Notes: generated from the letters alone by a model not told the origin. 49,083 nt of DNA from Chloroflexi bacterium CFX6 (GCA_030263595.1 SZPG01000038.1:1-49083); one strand, 5' to 3'. Positions 39,380-47,318 are shown, counted from the stretch's first letter. Numbers and translations: made by a program.

Positions 39380-40231
39380 CTAGGGTTGAACCCAGTCCGT
39401 TTTCAAAAGATCGAGCAATGAGAGGATTTCAAATGGTGGTTTCTTCATCCGGACTGCGACATAATCGAATGTACGGCTTGCAAGAATTTGTTCGCCTTTA
39501 TCTGTTATGACGAAATGTTCTGTATAATCTAAAGCGCCGGACTCTCCGTCACGGTAGCAAACGTCCTGGTTGCCTATGGCATTAATGCCTTCGAAAGCAT
39601 CCAAAACTGGAGAGGAGTACAGAACCGTCATCTCAACAACCCACTGTTTTGATCCATCCTTGCTCGTGAGCCACTTCGATTCAATTGCCTTGGTTATTCC
39701 ATCTGTATCTGGCGCGACAAAATCGAGTATTCGTGTATTACAGAAGTGATCTTGCAGTGGTTTGTAAAATTCCCAGGCTCTGCCAGAAATCTTTGTGTCT
39801 TCGCTAACACCACTTGGGAGTCGAAGAAGTTTTCCGTCCCGCCAAATGACCTGGGTTACATTTCCTAATTCTAGGTCGGTACGTTGTGATACGACAGTGG
39901 TCTGTTGACCTTTTTCGTCTAGTGTATACCAGATTTCCCATAAAGACCGAGTAGGCAGAAGCCAGCCATTTTCCGGGTCAATACCTGCATCTCCAAGAAA
40001 GGTCTCATCTTTGTAAGATACAAATAACCACTCTTCAGTAGCCAGTGCGTTTAACCACTTGGTCGTTAATTCGTCTGAAACTTGCAAAGCCTCACGCATG
40101 GTATCAGGCGATGGAGAAGGCGCAGTCGAATTGGCAGTTGCTGATACCGGTTGGGACTTGGGAAATTGAATCCAATAGAACCCCAGCGCGCCCAACATTA
40201 GTAGAGCAGTAAATGACATCCTTTTTTTCAT
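39380..40231 (-). CDS. Exported protein of unknown function
   Basis: The 283-residue protein has an N-terminal signal or anchor (MKKRMSFTALLMLGALGFYWI), a Ser/Pro-rich stretch and a globular domain of about 230 residues with two Cys (DHFCNTR, QDVCYRD). Blocks such as WLFVSYKDETFLGDAGIDPENGWLLPTRSLWEIWYTLDE and EHFVITDKGEQILASRTFDYVAV are regular beta-type sequence, but I recognise no family. GGAG lies before the ATG. It is the middle gene of a minus-strand set: response regulator, this gene, then the small secreted protein about 30 bases on. Confidence 0.7.
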   Translation of the reverse strand: MKKRMSFTALLMLGALGFYWIQFPKSQPVSATANSTAPSPSPDTMREALQVSDELTTKWLNALATEEWLFVSYKDETFLGDAGIDPENGWLLPTRSLWEIWYTLDEKGQQTTVVSQRTDLELGNVTQVIWRDGKLLRLPSGVSEDTKISGRAWEFYKPLQDHFCNTRILDFVAPDTDGITKAIESKWLTSKDGSKQWVVEMTVLYSSPVLDAFEGINAIGNQDVCYRDGESGALDYTEHFVITDKGEQILASRTFDYVAVRMKKPPFEILSLLDLLKTDWVQP

Positions 40232-40323
40232 AGCTCGATCTCCATTTTTGCAAATTTTTTGGGTCGAGTTTCTCGTTCAGTTTCAACCAATATTATTGCC
40301 TTCCGTATGCCGGCGTCAACTGG

Positions 40324-40350
40324 GAAAATTACCAGTCTTTATACTGGTAA
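40324..40350 (-). terminator. Terminator of the LuxR-type response regulator
   Basis: TTACCAGT/ACTGGTAA stem (40329-40336, 40343-40350) begins right after the stop at 40351. On the minus strand it is followed by TTTTCCC. Confidence 0.75.
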
Positions 40351-41013
40351 TTATTCGAGGTTGTCAGGCAAATATTTGTTTACCCAGGCAATTGCCTCAT
40401 GCCGGGATTTGACATCCAGTTTCTTCAAAATGTTTGTTACGTGAAAGGCGGTGGTTTTGGGGGCAATAGCCAGCTTTTTAGCTATTTTCTTATTGTCATA
40501 TCCTTCAGCCAGCAATCGAATGATCTCGCGTTCACGGTTTGTCAGGATTTCCCACTTTTCTCCTGCCGCCTGCTTCCAGCGAAGGGCGCGTTCGAACTGT
40601 TCTTCTGTAAACAGGGGGACGCCACTTACGGCGCGTCGAATTGCTGAGATTAATCTCTCGCCTGTTTCAGTTTTCGATAAAAAACCCGATGCTCCCGCGT
40701 CTATCATGCTGGCAAGATAAGCGTCGCGGTCATGCGCGGTTAATACCAATGTGATCGTTTCTGGAAAGTTGGTCCGCACCCATTTTTCAAGATGCGCGGG
40801 TGTCGGTCCTGGCATCACAAGATCAAGCAACAGGATTTTTGGGCGATGTTTTTCAACCATCTCCTGCGCCTGAAATCCGTTTTCCGCTTCGCCGATAACC
40901 CGGATGTCCGGTGTTTCATTTAGAATCGCTCGTATTCCTGCGCGTGTGGTCGGATGGTCATCTGCGAGTATAACTGTGATAAGATTTTGAATTTCGGTGG
41001 CTTTCTCTTGCAT
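40351..41013 (-). CDS. NarL/LuxR-family response regulator, orphan
   Basis: The start MQEKATEIQN is chosen because GAGGAAG lies upstream, giving 220 residues. The receiver domain has the acidic pair in ILADDHPTTRAG and the phosphoacceptor D64 in LLLDLVMPGP, with T/K positions in VLTAHDRD and FLSKTETG. The C-terminal LuxR helix-turn-helix reads EILTNREREIIRLLAEGYDNKKIAKKLAIAPKTTAFHVTNILKKLDVKSRHEAIAW. No kinase gene is adjacent. Its terminator separates it from the two exported-protein genes on the same strand, which are its most obvious targets. Confidence 0.93.
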   Translation of the reverse strand: MQEKATEIQNLITVILADDHPTTRAGIRAILNETPDIRVIGEAENGFQAQEMVEKHRPKILLLDLVMPGPTPAHLEKWVRTNFPETITLVLTAHDRDAYLASMIDAGASGFLSKTETGERLISAIRRAVSGVPLFTEEQFERALRWKQAAGEKWEILTNREREIIRLLAEGYDNKKIAKKLAIAPKTTAFHVTNILKKLDVKSRHEAIAWVNKYLPDNLE

Positions 41014-41178
41014 AATCTTCCTCACAAAGTAAAACGTAATAGGGTTATACAATTGTTCCCTCCTGATCTGATCTAAACGAAATCATGCATTCTCGCGTAT
41101 TGTAACCAAAATTTGAGTTCTTTTGACCATTAGCCTCCGGGGCTTTGGAGAATACAATTCAGCCATAAGGAGACCACC

Positions 41179-42015
41179 ATGACCATCATCGTCGCCGATA
41201 CCACCTGCGGACTGCCGCGCGACCTGCTCAAGCAACGCGGGATTCCGCTCGTTCCCCAGGTTGTCATCTTTGGAGAGGAAACTTTTCACGATGACGAGCA
41301 GTTGGATACCGCCGCGTTCCTGCAAAAACTGAAAGCCTTTCCCACGTTGCCTACAACCGCCGCACCGGAACCGCCCTTGTACTTTCCGATCTTCGAGGAG
41401 GCAGGGAAGAAGGGCGAAAGCGTGGTCGTCGTCGCGCCGACGGGCAAAGCCAGCGGAACGGTCCGTTCGGCGCAGACCGCCGCGCTGGAATTTCCGGGGC
41501 TCGATGTCCGCGTGGTGGATACGCAAACCATCTCGTGCAATCTCGGCTCGATGGTTCTGGTTGCGGACGACATGGCGAAGGCGGGCGCGTCCGCGGATGA
41601 GATCGTCGCGAAACTCAACGACATGATCCCGCGCGGCAGGCTCTACTTTGTCGTAAACACGCTCGAATATCTTGCGAAGGGCGGCCGCATTGGCGGGGCG
41701 AAGAAACTGCTCGCCGAATTGTTGGAGATCAAGCCGATCCTGCAAGTCAAGGATGGGCAGGTCGAATCCTTCGAACAACAGAGAACGAAAAGGCGCGCGT
41801 TGGCGCGTCTCGTGGAGGTGACGGCGGAGGGCTGCAAAGGCGGAGACGAGGCTCATTTATGTGTGTTGCAGGTCGAGGCGGAGGAGGAAGCGGAGTCCCT
41901 CGTCGAAGAGTTGAAGTCGAAGGTCAACGTCTCCCACATCCCGATCTATGAATTGCCTCCCGCCATCGTCGTCCACGCGGGACCGAAGGCGATGGGAGTG
42001 GGATTCTTTGTGTAG
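41179..42015 (+). CDS. DegV family fatty-acid-binding protein
   Basis: DegV/FakB proteins hold a fatty acid and, in Gram-positives, present it to a FakA kinase for phosphorylation. The 278 residues show VADTTCGLPRDLLKQRGIPLVP, the TTAAPEPPLYFPIFEEAG loop around the lipid carboxylate, GMVLVADDMA-like middle, and VNTLEYLAKGGRIGGAKKLLAELLEIKPILQVKDG, typical of the family. AAGGAG lies before the ATG. No FakA homologue is in view. Confidence 0.93.
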   Translation: MTIIVADTTCGLPRDLLKQRGIPLVPQVVIFGEETFHDDEQLDTAAFLQKLKAFPTLPTTAAPEPPLYFPIFEEAGKKGESVVVVAPTGKASGTVRSAQTAALEFPGLDVRVVDTQTISCNLGSMVLVADDMAKAGASADEIVAKLNDMIPRGRLYFVVNTLEYLAKGGRIGGAKKLLAELLEIKPILQVKDGQVESFEQQRTKRRALARLVEVTAEGCKGGDEAHLCVLQVEAEEEAESLVEELKSKVNVSHIPIYELPPAIVVHAGPKAMGVGFFV

Positions 42016-42017
42016 CG

Positions 42018-42126
42018 GCATTGCGAGCGAAGCGAAGCAATCTCCTCTTGCCGCGGAAATTGCTTCGCGGCGTCACGCTGCGTCTCCACTGCGTTCCGCT
42101 CAGCGCGCTGATCGCTCGCAATGACG
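42018..42126. repeat. Dispersed palindromic repeat (CATTGCGAGC family), copy 3
   Basis: Begins GCATTGCGAGCGAAGCG three bases after the DegV stop and ends CGCTCGCAATGACGG, with GAAGCAATC/AATTGCTTC internal arms. It is the longest of the copies seen. Confidence 0.8.
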
Positions 42127-42139
42127 GATGGGCAAATGG

Positions 42140-42145
42140 TATAAT
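42140..42145 (+). promoter_or_regulatory. TATAAT box upstream of yebC
   Basis: A perfect -10 hexamer (GGTATAATTTTTT), about 50 bases before the yebC ATG, which has its own AAGGAG. This promoter gives a normal leader, unlike the TATAAT boxes close to other starts. Confidence 0.5.
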
Positions 42146-42198
42146 TTTTTCAACGAGAAATTTCCCACGAACGTGGTTTATCGAGCAAGGAGTTCCCC

Positions 42199-42954
42199 AT
42201 GTCCGGTCATTCGAAATGGTCCACCATCAAACGCAAGAAGGGCGCGGCAGACGCCAAGCGCGGCGCGATCTTCACCCGGCTTGCGCGTGAAATTGTGATC
42301 GCGGCGCGCGAAGGCGGCGGCGATCCGGAATCCAATTTCCGTTTGCGGCTCGCGGTGGATAAAGCCCGCGCCGAAAACATGCCAAAGGAAAACATCGAGC
42401 GCGCCATCCGCCGCGGCACGGGCGAGGATAAGGACGGCGCGGCGTTCGAGTCCATCACGTACGAAGGATACGTCGGTCACGGCGTGGCGGTGATGATCGA
42501 AGCCGTCACCGACAATCGCAATCGCACGGTTGCGGATCTTCGTCACGCGCTCACCAAGGCCGGCGGCGGCATGGGCGAACTCGGCTCGGTCGCGTGGCAG
42601 TTCGACCGCATCGCGTATTTCTCGTTTCCCGCCAGCGCGATGAACTACGATAAAGCCTTCGAACTCGGCATCGAAGCGGGCGCGAACGACGTGCTCGAAG
42701 AGAACGGAACGATAGAGATCCTTGCGCCGGTCGAATCGTTCAAACTGATCGCCGACGCGCTGCACAAGGCGAACGTCCAGCCCGAGGAGGCGGAACTTCG
42801 CATGTCCCCCAAACAGGAAGTGGAACTCGGTCCCGAGGAAACGGTCGGCGTGCTGAAGACGCTCGAAGCCATCGAGGAACTCGACGACGTGCAGAACGTC
42901 TACTCGAACCTCAAGGTTTCGGACGAGGCGCTCGCCGCGCTCGAAGCCGCATAA
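42199..42954 (+). CDS. yebC: YebC/TACO1-family protein
   Basis: The start MSGHSKWSTIKRKKGAADAKRG is the family signature. The 251 residues include LAREI, NMPKENIERAI and the YEGYGHGVAV-like block (YEGYVGHGVAVMIEAVTDNRNRT). Members act as DNA-binding regulators or, by recent work on YebC, as helpers for translation through Pro-rich stretches. The many Thr/Pro linkers of exported proteins here make the second role attractive, but that is inference. AAGGAG precedes the ATG. yebC beside ruvC-ruvA is a common bacterial order. Confidence 0.96.
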   Translation: MSGHSKWSTIKRKKGAADAKRGAIFTRLAREIVIAAREGGGDPESNFRLRLAVDKARAENMPKENIERAIRRGTGEDKDGAAFESITYEGYVGHGVAVMIEAVTDNRNRTVADLRHALTKAGGGMGELGSVAWQFDRIAYFSFPASAMNYDKAFELGIEAGANDVLEENGTIEILAPVESFKLIADALHKANVQPEEAELRMSPKQEVELGPEETVGVLKTLEAIEELDDVQNVYSNLKVSDEALAALEAA

Positions 42955-42961
42955 GGATTTT

Positions 42962-43032
42962 TTACCGCGAAGAACGCAAAAGCCGCGAAGATTTTTATGG
43001 AATCTTCGCGTTCCTGGCGGGCTTCGCGGTAA
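42962..43032. repeat. Nested inverted repeat between yebC and ruvC
   Basis: Outer arms TTACCGCGAAG (42962-42972) and CTTCGCGGTAA (43022-43032), and inner arms CGCGAAGATT/AATCTTCGCG (42984-42993, 43001-43010). It could fold into a cruciform. The CCGCGAAG core recurs in the palindrome at 47319-47360. Confidence 0.75.
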
Positions 43033-43049
43033 GCATTTAAACCCCACAC

Positions 43050-43538
43050 ATGACTCTCGCATTAGGGATCGATCCCGGCACCGCAACCACAGGATACGGA
43101 CTCGTGCGCCTCACGCGTGACGGGGAACTGATCGCTGTTTCCTTTGGCATTCTCTCCACCCCCAAGGAGGCGACCGCCTCCGCCCGGCTGGAGATGCTCT
43201 ACGACGGGACGCGCGCTCTCCTCGAGAAACACAAACCCGATACCGCCGCCGTGGAAAAGTTATTCTTCTCGCGCAATGTGACCACCGCGCTTGCTGTGGG
43301 GCAGGCGCGCGGCGTGGTCATGCTGGCATTGCAGCAGGCGGGCATCGAGACGTTCGAATACACTCCGAAGGAAATCAAGAACGCCGTCGCCGGTTACGGC
43401 GGCGCGGACAAACGCCAGGTGCAGGACATGGTGCGCGCGCTGTTGCAATTGGATTCCATCCCCAAGCCCGACGACGCCGCGGATGCGCTGGCGGTGGCGA
43501 TTACTCACCTGAACACAAAACGTTACGAGGAAGAATGA
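43050..43538 (+). CDS. ruvC: RuvC Holliday junction resolvase
   Basis: RuvC cuts Holliday junctions made by RuvAB. The 162 residues have the catalytic acids in GIDPGTATTGYG (Asp7), VEKLFFSRN (Glu) and the DDAADALAVAITH end (Asp pair), with AVGQARGVVMLAL between. Length is usual. No strong ribosome site is visible; a hairpin repeat lies in the 95 bases upstream. It is followed by ruvA after 50 bp; ruvB is not in the window. Confidence 0.96.
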   Translation: MTLALGIDPGTATTGYGLVRLTRDGELIAVSFGILSTPKEATASARLEMLYDGTRALLEKHKPDTAAVEKLFFSRNVTTALAVGQARGVVMLALQQAGIETFEYTPKEIKNAVAGYGGADKRQVQDMVRALLQLDSIPKPDDAADALAVAITHLNTKRYEEE

Positions 43539-43540
43539 AA

Positions 43541-43573
43541 CTGTTCCGCTTCGCTCAGGACGGCTCGCAATGA
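43541..43573. repeat. Partial dispersed repeat before ruvA
   Basis: TTCCGCTTCGCTCAGGACGG followed by CTCGCAATGAC matches the right part of the CATTGCGAG family. It ends against the ruvA TATAAT box. Confidence 0.5.
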
Positions 43574-43575
43574 CA

Positions 43576-43581
43576 TATAAT
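43576..43581 (+). promoter_or_regulatory. TATAAT box 7 bases before ruvA
   Basis: A perfect -10 hexamer, then AGGGGGC and the ATG at 43589. This predicts a leaderless ruvA transcript, although GGGGG could also serve as a ribosome site in longer ruvC-ruvA mRNA. Confidence 0.5.
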
Positions 43582-43588
43582 AGGGGGC

Positions 43589-44164
43589 ATGATAGCAACC
43601 CTGCGCGGTGAAATTTCACAGATCGAAGAAAACGCCCTTATCCTCGAGGTGGGCGGTGTGGGACTGCGGGTCTTCGTCCCTGCGCCTCTGCGCGGACGGA
43701 TGAAAGCGGGCGAGGTCATTTTGCTGTACACCCACCTCGTCGTCCGCGAGGACGCGCTGACATTATACGGATTCGAATCGCAAGCCGACCGCGAACTCTT
43801 CAACATCCTGCTCGGCGTGGATGGGGTGGGACCGAAGGTCGCGTTATCGGTTCTATCCAGCATGACGTTGGACGCCGTGCAGCGCGCCGTCTTTGCCGAC
43901 GAAGCGGAACTGTTGAGCCGCGTCCCTGGCGTGGGGAAGAAGACCGCGCAAAAGATGGCGCTGCATCTCAAGGACAAACTCAAACCGACGGACGCGCTGG
44001 CAAGGGTCGCGGCGATGTCCGACAAGGACAGCGAGGTGCTTGCCGCGTTGACTGCGCTGGGCTACTCGGTCGTCGAGGCGCAAGCCGCAATCCAGTCCAT
44101 CGCGAAGGACGCGCCCGACGACGTGGAGGAACGTTTACGGCTGGCATTACAGTATTTCCAGTAA
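43589..44164 (+). CDS. ruvA: RuvA Holliday junction DNA-binding subunit
   Basis: RuvA binds four-way junctions and recruits the RuvB motor. The 191 residues show the N-terminal OB fold (MIATLRGEISQIEENALILEVGGVGLRV, LYTHLVVREDALTLYGF), the helix-hairpin-helix repeats (LLGVDGVGPKVALSVL, LLSRVPGVGKKTAQKMALHLK) and a C-terminal domain III (SDKDSEVLAALTALGYSVVEAQAAI). It closes the yebC-ruvC-ruvA set and is followed by a strong terminator. Confidence 0.97.
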   Translation: MIATLRGEISQIEENALILEVGGVGLRVFVPAPLRGRMKAGEVILLYTHLVVREDALTLYGFESQADRELFNILLGVDGVGPKVALSVLSSMTLDAVQRAVFADEAELLSRVPGVGKKTAQKMALHLKDKLKPTDALARVAAMSDKDSEVLAALTALGYSVVEAQAAIQSIAKDAPDDVEERLRLALQYFQ

Positions 44165-44187
44165 TTTGATTCTCACCGATGGCGTGC

Positions 44188-44229
44188 AAAGTGACAGTCG
44201 CTTTATAGAGCGACTGTCACTTTTATTTC
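44188..44229 (+). terminator. Rho-independent terminator after ruvA
   Basis: AAAGTGACAGTCGCT (44188-44202) pairs perfectly with 44209-44223 across a 6-base loop, followed by TTATTT. Good in both directions, but the adjacent gene uses the plus strand. Confidence 0.9.
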
Positions 44230-44262
44230 GCGGAATTAACCGAAAAACCGCAATTTTTGTGG

Positions 44263-44268
44263 TATAAA
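44263..44268 (+). promoter_or_regulatory. Weak -10 box before the B12-protein gene
   Basis: TATAAA about 58 bases before the ATG at 44326. No B12 riboswitch features were seen in the 44229-44325 leader. Confidence 0.3.
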
Positions 44269-44325
44269 AATTCAACGGGGTCGAGTTCGTTTCAGGGGGG
44301 AAGCAATAAGAAAGGAGATGATCGA

Positions 44326-46011
44326 ATGACAAAACGAAAAACTGTGGTTGCCGGCGCTTTAGGTGAATGTGTCCACGTGGCGGGCGTGACGAACTTTTTA
44401 CGTCTCGCGGAAGCGGCTGGCTGGCGGACGGTGTTCCTCGGTCCCGCAGTGCCGATCGAGGAAGTGGTCCGCGTCGCCAAGCGCGAAAAAGCGGATCTGG
44501 TGGGAGTCTCGTATCGCCTCACACCGGAAACAGGCGAGCGTTTATTGGGAGAATTCGCTGAAGCAGCATCCGAGTTGCACGAGAAGGGAGTCCGCTTTGC
44601 GTTTGGAGGGACGCCTCCCGTTGCGGAACGCGTCGAGAAGATCGGCTTCTTCGAGCGGGTCTTTGACGGGAGTCAGCCGTCGGAGGCGGTGCTTGCTTAT
44701 TTGAAGGGGAAACAGGCTTCGGGTCGGGGTGAAGCGGATTTCCCCCAGTCCACCATTGAACGAATAAATTGGAAATTTCCGTATCCGATATTACGTCACC
44801 ACTTCGGTCTTCCAACGATGGAGGATACGATTGCCGGCATCGAAAAGATCGCCGAAGCGGGGGCGTTGGATGTGATCTCGCTCGGCATTGACCAGGACGC
44901 GCAGGAAAACTTTTTTCATCCCGAACGGCAGGACCCAAGACGAAAGGGTGCGGGCGGCGTGCCTGTGCGCTCGCCTGAAGATTATCGTGCGTTATATCAG
45001 GCGAGCCGCCGCGGAAATTATCCGCTGCTGCGGACGTATTCAGGCACTGACGATTTTATCCGGCTGGCTGAGATGTACAAGGAAACGATCAACATCGCGT
45101 GGTGCGCCATCCCGTTGTTTTGGTTCAACCAGATGGACGGGCGCGGACCGTGGGATTTGGAGGGTTCGATCCGCGAACATCAAAGCGTGATGAAGTGGTA
45201 CGGCGAACATGACATTCCGGTCGAGTTGAACGAGCCGCATCATTGGGGCATGCGCGATTCGTCGGATGTCACGTTCGTGGTGTCGGCGTATCTTTCGGCG
45301 TATAACGCGCGCGCCTTCGGCGTGAAGGATTACATCGCGCAGATGATGTTCAATTCCCCACCGGGTCTATCAGATGCGATGGACCTGGCGAAGATGCTTG
45401 CGATCGTGGATATGGTCGAGCCGCTTTCCACCCCCCTTTCATCCCCCCATCACGCAAGGCGTGATGGGGGGACAGAGGGGGGTGGGTTCCGTGTGTGGAA
45501 GCAAACGCGCATCGGTCTGCTCTCGCATCCGCTCGACCCCGACGCGGCGCGCGGACATCTCGCGGCGAGCACGTATCTGCAAATGGCGATCGAGCCGCAC
45601 ATCTATCACATCGTCGGTCACACCGAGGCGCATCACGCCGCAACTGCGGATGACGTGATCGAAGCCAGCAGGATCGTGCGACGCGCCATCGAGAACGCGC
45701 TGGGCGCGCCGGATATGACCGCGGACAGGGCGATCACAAAACGACGAAAGGAACTGGTGAAGGAAGCGAATATTTTACTGGAAGCCATCTCGCGTCTCGC
45801 GGGACCCGGGGCTGGCGATCCGTTAACCGATCCTGCGACCTTGACCCGGGCTGTGACCTCCGGTCTCATGGACGCGCCGCAACTGCGTAACAACAAGTTC
45901 GGGCGCGGCGAGGTTCGCACGCGCATCGTGGACGGGGCAAGCGTGGCTGTTAACTCAAAGGGTAAACCTGTCAGGGAACAGAAACGTATCCTGGAATTCT
46001 GGAAATCATAG
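44326..46011 (+). CDS. B12-binding protein with TIM-barrel (mutase-like) domain
   Basis: The ATG with AGGAG upstream gives 561 residues. Residues 1-125 form a B12-binding Rossmann fold: GALGECVHVAGV supplies the lower-ligand His17, but the usual Asp of DxHxxG is Cys15; LVGVSYRLTPETG and FAFGGTPP follow. Residues about 135-390 and on look like the catalytic barrel of adenosylcobalamin mutases or aminomutases (YPILRHHFGLPTMEDTIAGIEKIAEAGALDVISLGIDQDAQENFFHP; QMMFNSPPGLSDAMDLAKM). A B12 domain fused N-terminal to the barrel is unusual. Reaction unknown; glutamate-mutase-like or aminomutase-like chemistry is the best guess. A palindromic repeat is inserted in frame near residues 368-387. Confidence 0.75.
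   Translation: MTKRKTVVAGALGECVHVAGVTNFLRLAEAAGWRTVFLGPAVPIEEVVRVAKREKADLVGVSYRLTPETGERLLGEFAEAASELHEKGVRFAFGGTPPVAERVEKIGFFERVFDGSQPSEAVLAYLKGKQASGRGEADFPQSTIERINWKFPYPILRHHFGLPTMEDTIAGIEKIAEAGALDVISLGIDQDAQENFFHPERQDPRRKGAGGVPVRSPEDYRALYQASRRGNYPLLRTYSGTDDFIRLAEMYKETINIAWCAIPLFWFNQMDGRGPWDLEGSIREHQSVMKWYGEHDIPVELNEPHHWGMRDSSDVTFVVSAYLSAYNARAFGVKDYIAQMMFNSPPGLSDAMDLAKMLAIVDMVEPLSTPLSSPHHARRDGGTEGGGFRVWKQTRIGLLSHPLDPDAARGHLAASTYLQMAIEPHIYHIVGHTEAHHAATADDVIEASRIVRRAIENALGAPDMTADRAITKRRKELVKEANILLEAISRLAGPGAGDPLTDPATLTRAVTSGLMDAPQLRNNKFGRGEVRTRIVDGASVAVNSKGKPVREQKRILEFWKS
45428..45485. repeat. In-frame palindromic insertion in the B12 protein
   Basis: Inner arms CCCCCCATCACGC/GCGTGATGGGGGG around AAG, and outer arms CCACCCCCCT/AGGGGGGTGG. 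It encodes a SSPHHARRDGGTEGGGF-like stretch between MVEPLS and RVWKQTRIGLLSHP, which would otherwise be contiguous. Confidence 0.8.
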
Positions 46012-46023
46012 CATCCTTGAAGG

Positions 46024-46166
46024 CGTCATTTCGACGAGCCTTGTCCCGAGCAAAGCGAGGGAGCAGCGAGAAGAAATCCTCCTCACGCCCGGTGAAAAAT
46101 TTCTCGTGGCGCCTCTTCGTCTGCGCCCTTCGGGTTCCGCTCAGGATGGCGCGCCGCTCGAAATGG
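46024..46166. repeat. MITE-like inverted repeat between B12 protein and opine-type gene
   Basis: Starts GTCATTTCGACGAGC and ends CGCTCGAAATGGC in inverted orientation, with GAGAAGAAATC and AAATTTCTCG internal arms. It fills most of the 193-bp gap. Distinct from the CATTGCGAG family. Confidence 0.6.
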
Positions 46167-46204
46167 CAATTCAAGGAGATTCAAACTCAACCTCGGAGGC
46201 TTCA

Positions 46205-47308
46205 ATGACAAAAAACATCACAGTGATCGGGGCGGGACACGGCGGCAAGGCAATGGCGGCGCACCTGGCTTTGATGGGTTTCTCGGTCACGTTGTATAAC
46301 CGCACGCCCGAACACGTCGAGATCATCCGCAAGCGCGGCGGCATCGAACTGGACAGCGGGGAAGAGGGCGGTCCGCGCGGATTTGGCAAACTTGCAAAGG
46401 TCACGTCGGATATCGGCGAGGCGGTCAAGCGCTCGGACGTGATCATGGTCGTCCTGCCCTCCTCCGCCCACGCCGACATCGCCAAAGCCTCCGCGCCGCA
46501 TTTGCGGGACGGTCATATCGTGATCCTGCATCCAGGCCGCACCTGCGGCGCGCTCGAATTCTCGAAGGTCATCCGCGAGAACGGCTGTACGGCAAACGTG
46601 ACCATCGCCGAGGCGGAAACGTTCATCTACGCCTCGCGCTCCGACGGTCCCGCGCAGGCGCGCATCTTCCGCATCAAGGAGGCGGTCCCCCTGGCGGCTC
46701 TTCCCTCCAGCAACACGGAAAAAGTATTGCAGGTCATCAACGAGGCGTATCCCCAGTTCATTGACGGCGTGGACGTGCTGCATACGGGATTGAACAACAT
46801 GGGCGCCATCTTCCACCCCGCGCTGACCCTGCTCAACATGGGCTGGATCGAAGCCACGCACGGCGATTATCAGTTCTACATTGACGGTGTATCGCCTTCG
46901 GTGGCGCGCATGTTGGAAGTGCTGGACCGCGAGCGCGTGACGGTGGCTTCCGCGTTGGGCATCCGCGCCCGCACCGCGCTCGAATGGCTGAAACTGGCAT
47001 ACGACACGAGCGGCGAAGACCTGCACGAAGCCATCCACAACCAGCCGGGTTACTACGGCATCAAGGCGCCTTCCACGTTGAACCACCGTTACCTGTTCGA
47101 GGACGTGCCGATGAGCCTCGTGCCGATCGCCTCGCTGGGCAAACGTTACGGCGTCTCGGTGCGCGGCATGGAGAGCATGATCCAGATCGCCAGCATCATC
47201 CACCGCACCGATTACTGGCGACGCGGACGCACGGTCGAAAAACTGGGTCTCTCGGAATGGAGCGTCAGCGAGTTGACGCGCTTCGTGAAGGAAGGGAAGG
47301 TGGACTAA
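46205..47308 (+). CDS. Octopine/nopaline dehydrogenase-family enzyme
   Basis: Such enzymes join an amino acid and an alpha-keto acid by NAD(P)H-dependent reductive condensation, or the reverse. The 367 residues open with VIGAGHGGKAMAAHLALMGFSVTLYNR (GxGxxG Rossmann). Then come VVLPSSAHADIAKASAPHL and the opine-DH domain with NNMGAIFHPALTLLNMGWIE (catalytic His) and TLNHRYLFEDVPMSLVPIASLGKRYGV. GGAGG lies before the ATG. Substrates cannot be read. It sits between a B12-dependent protein and asparagine synthetase on one strand, which suggests amino-acid-derived metabolism. Confidence 0.88.
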   Translation: MTKNITVIGAGHGGKAMAAHLALMGFSVTLYNRTPEHVEIIRKRGGIELDSGEEGGPRGFGKLAKVTSDIGEAVKRSDVIMVVLPSSAHADIAKASAPHLRDGHIVILHPGRTCGALEFSKVIRENGCTANVTIAEAETFIYASRSDGPAQARIFRIKEAVPLAALPSSNTEKVLQVINEAYPQFIDGVDVLHTGLNNMGAIFHPALTLLNMGWIEATHGDYQFYIDGVSPSVARMLEVLDRERVTVASALGIRARTALEWLKLAYDTSGEDLHEAIHNQPGYYGIKAPSTLNHRYLFEDVPMSLVPIASLGKRYGVSVRGMESMIQIASIIHRTDYWRRGRTVEKLGLSEWSVSELTRFVKEGKVD

Positions 47309-47318
47309 CTCATCTTCG

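Noticed and set aside
44229-44325. Cobalamin riboswitch before the B12-binding protein gene
   Set aside because: The leader is under 100 bases and lacks the B12 box and the expected multi-stem core.
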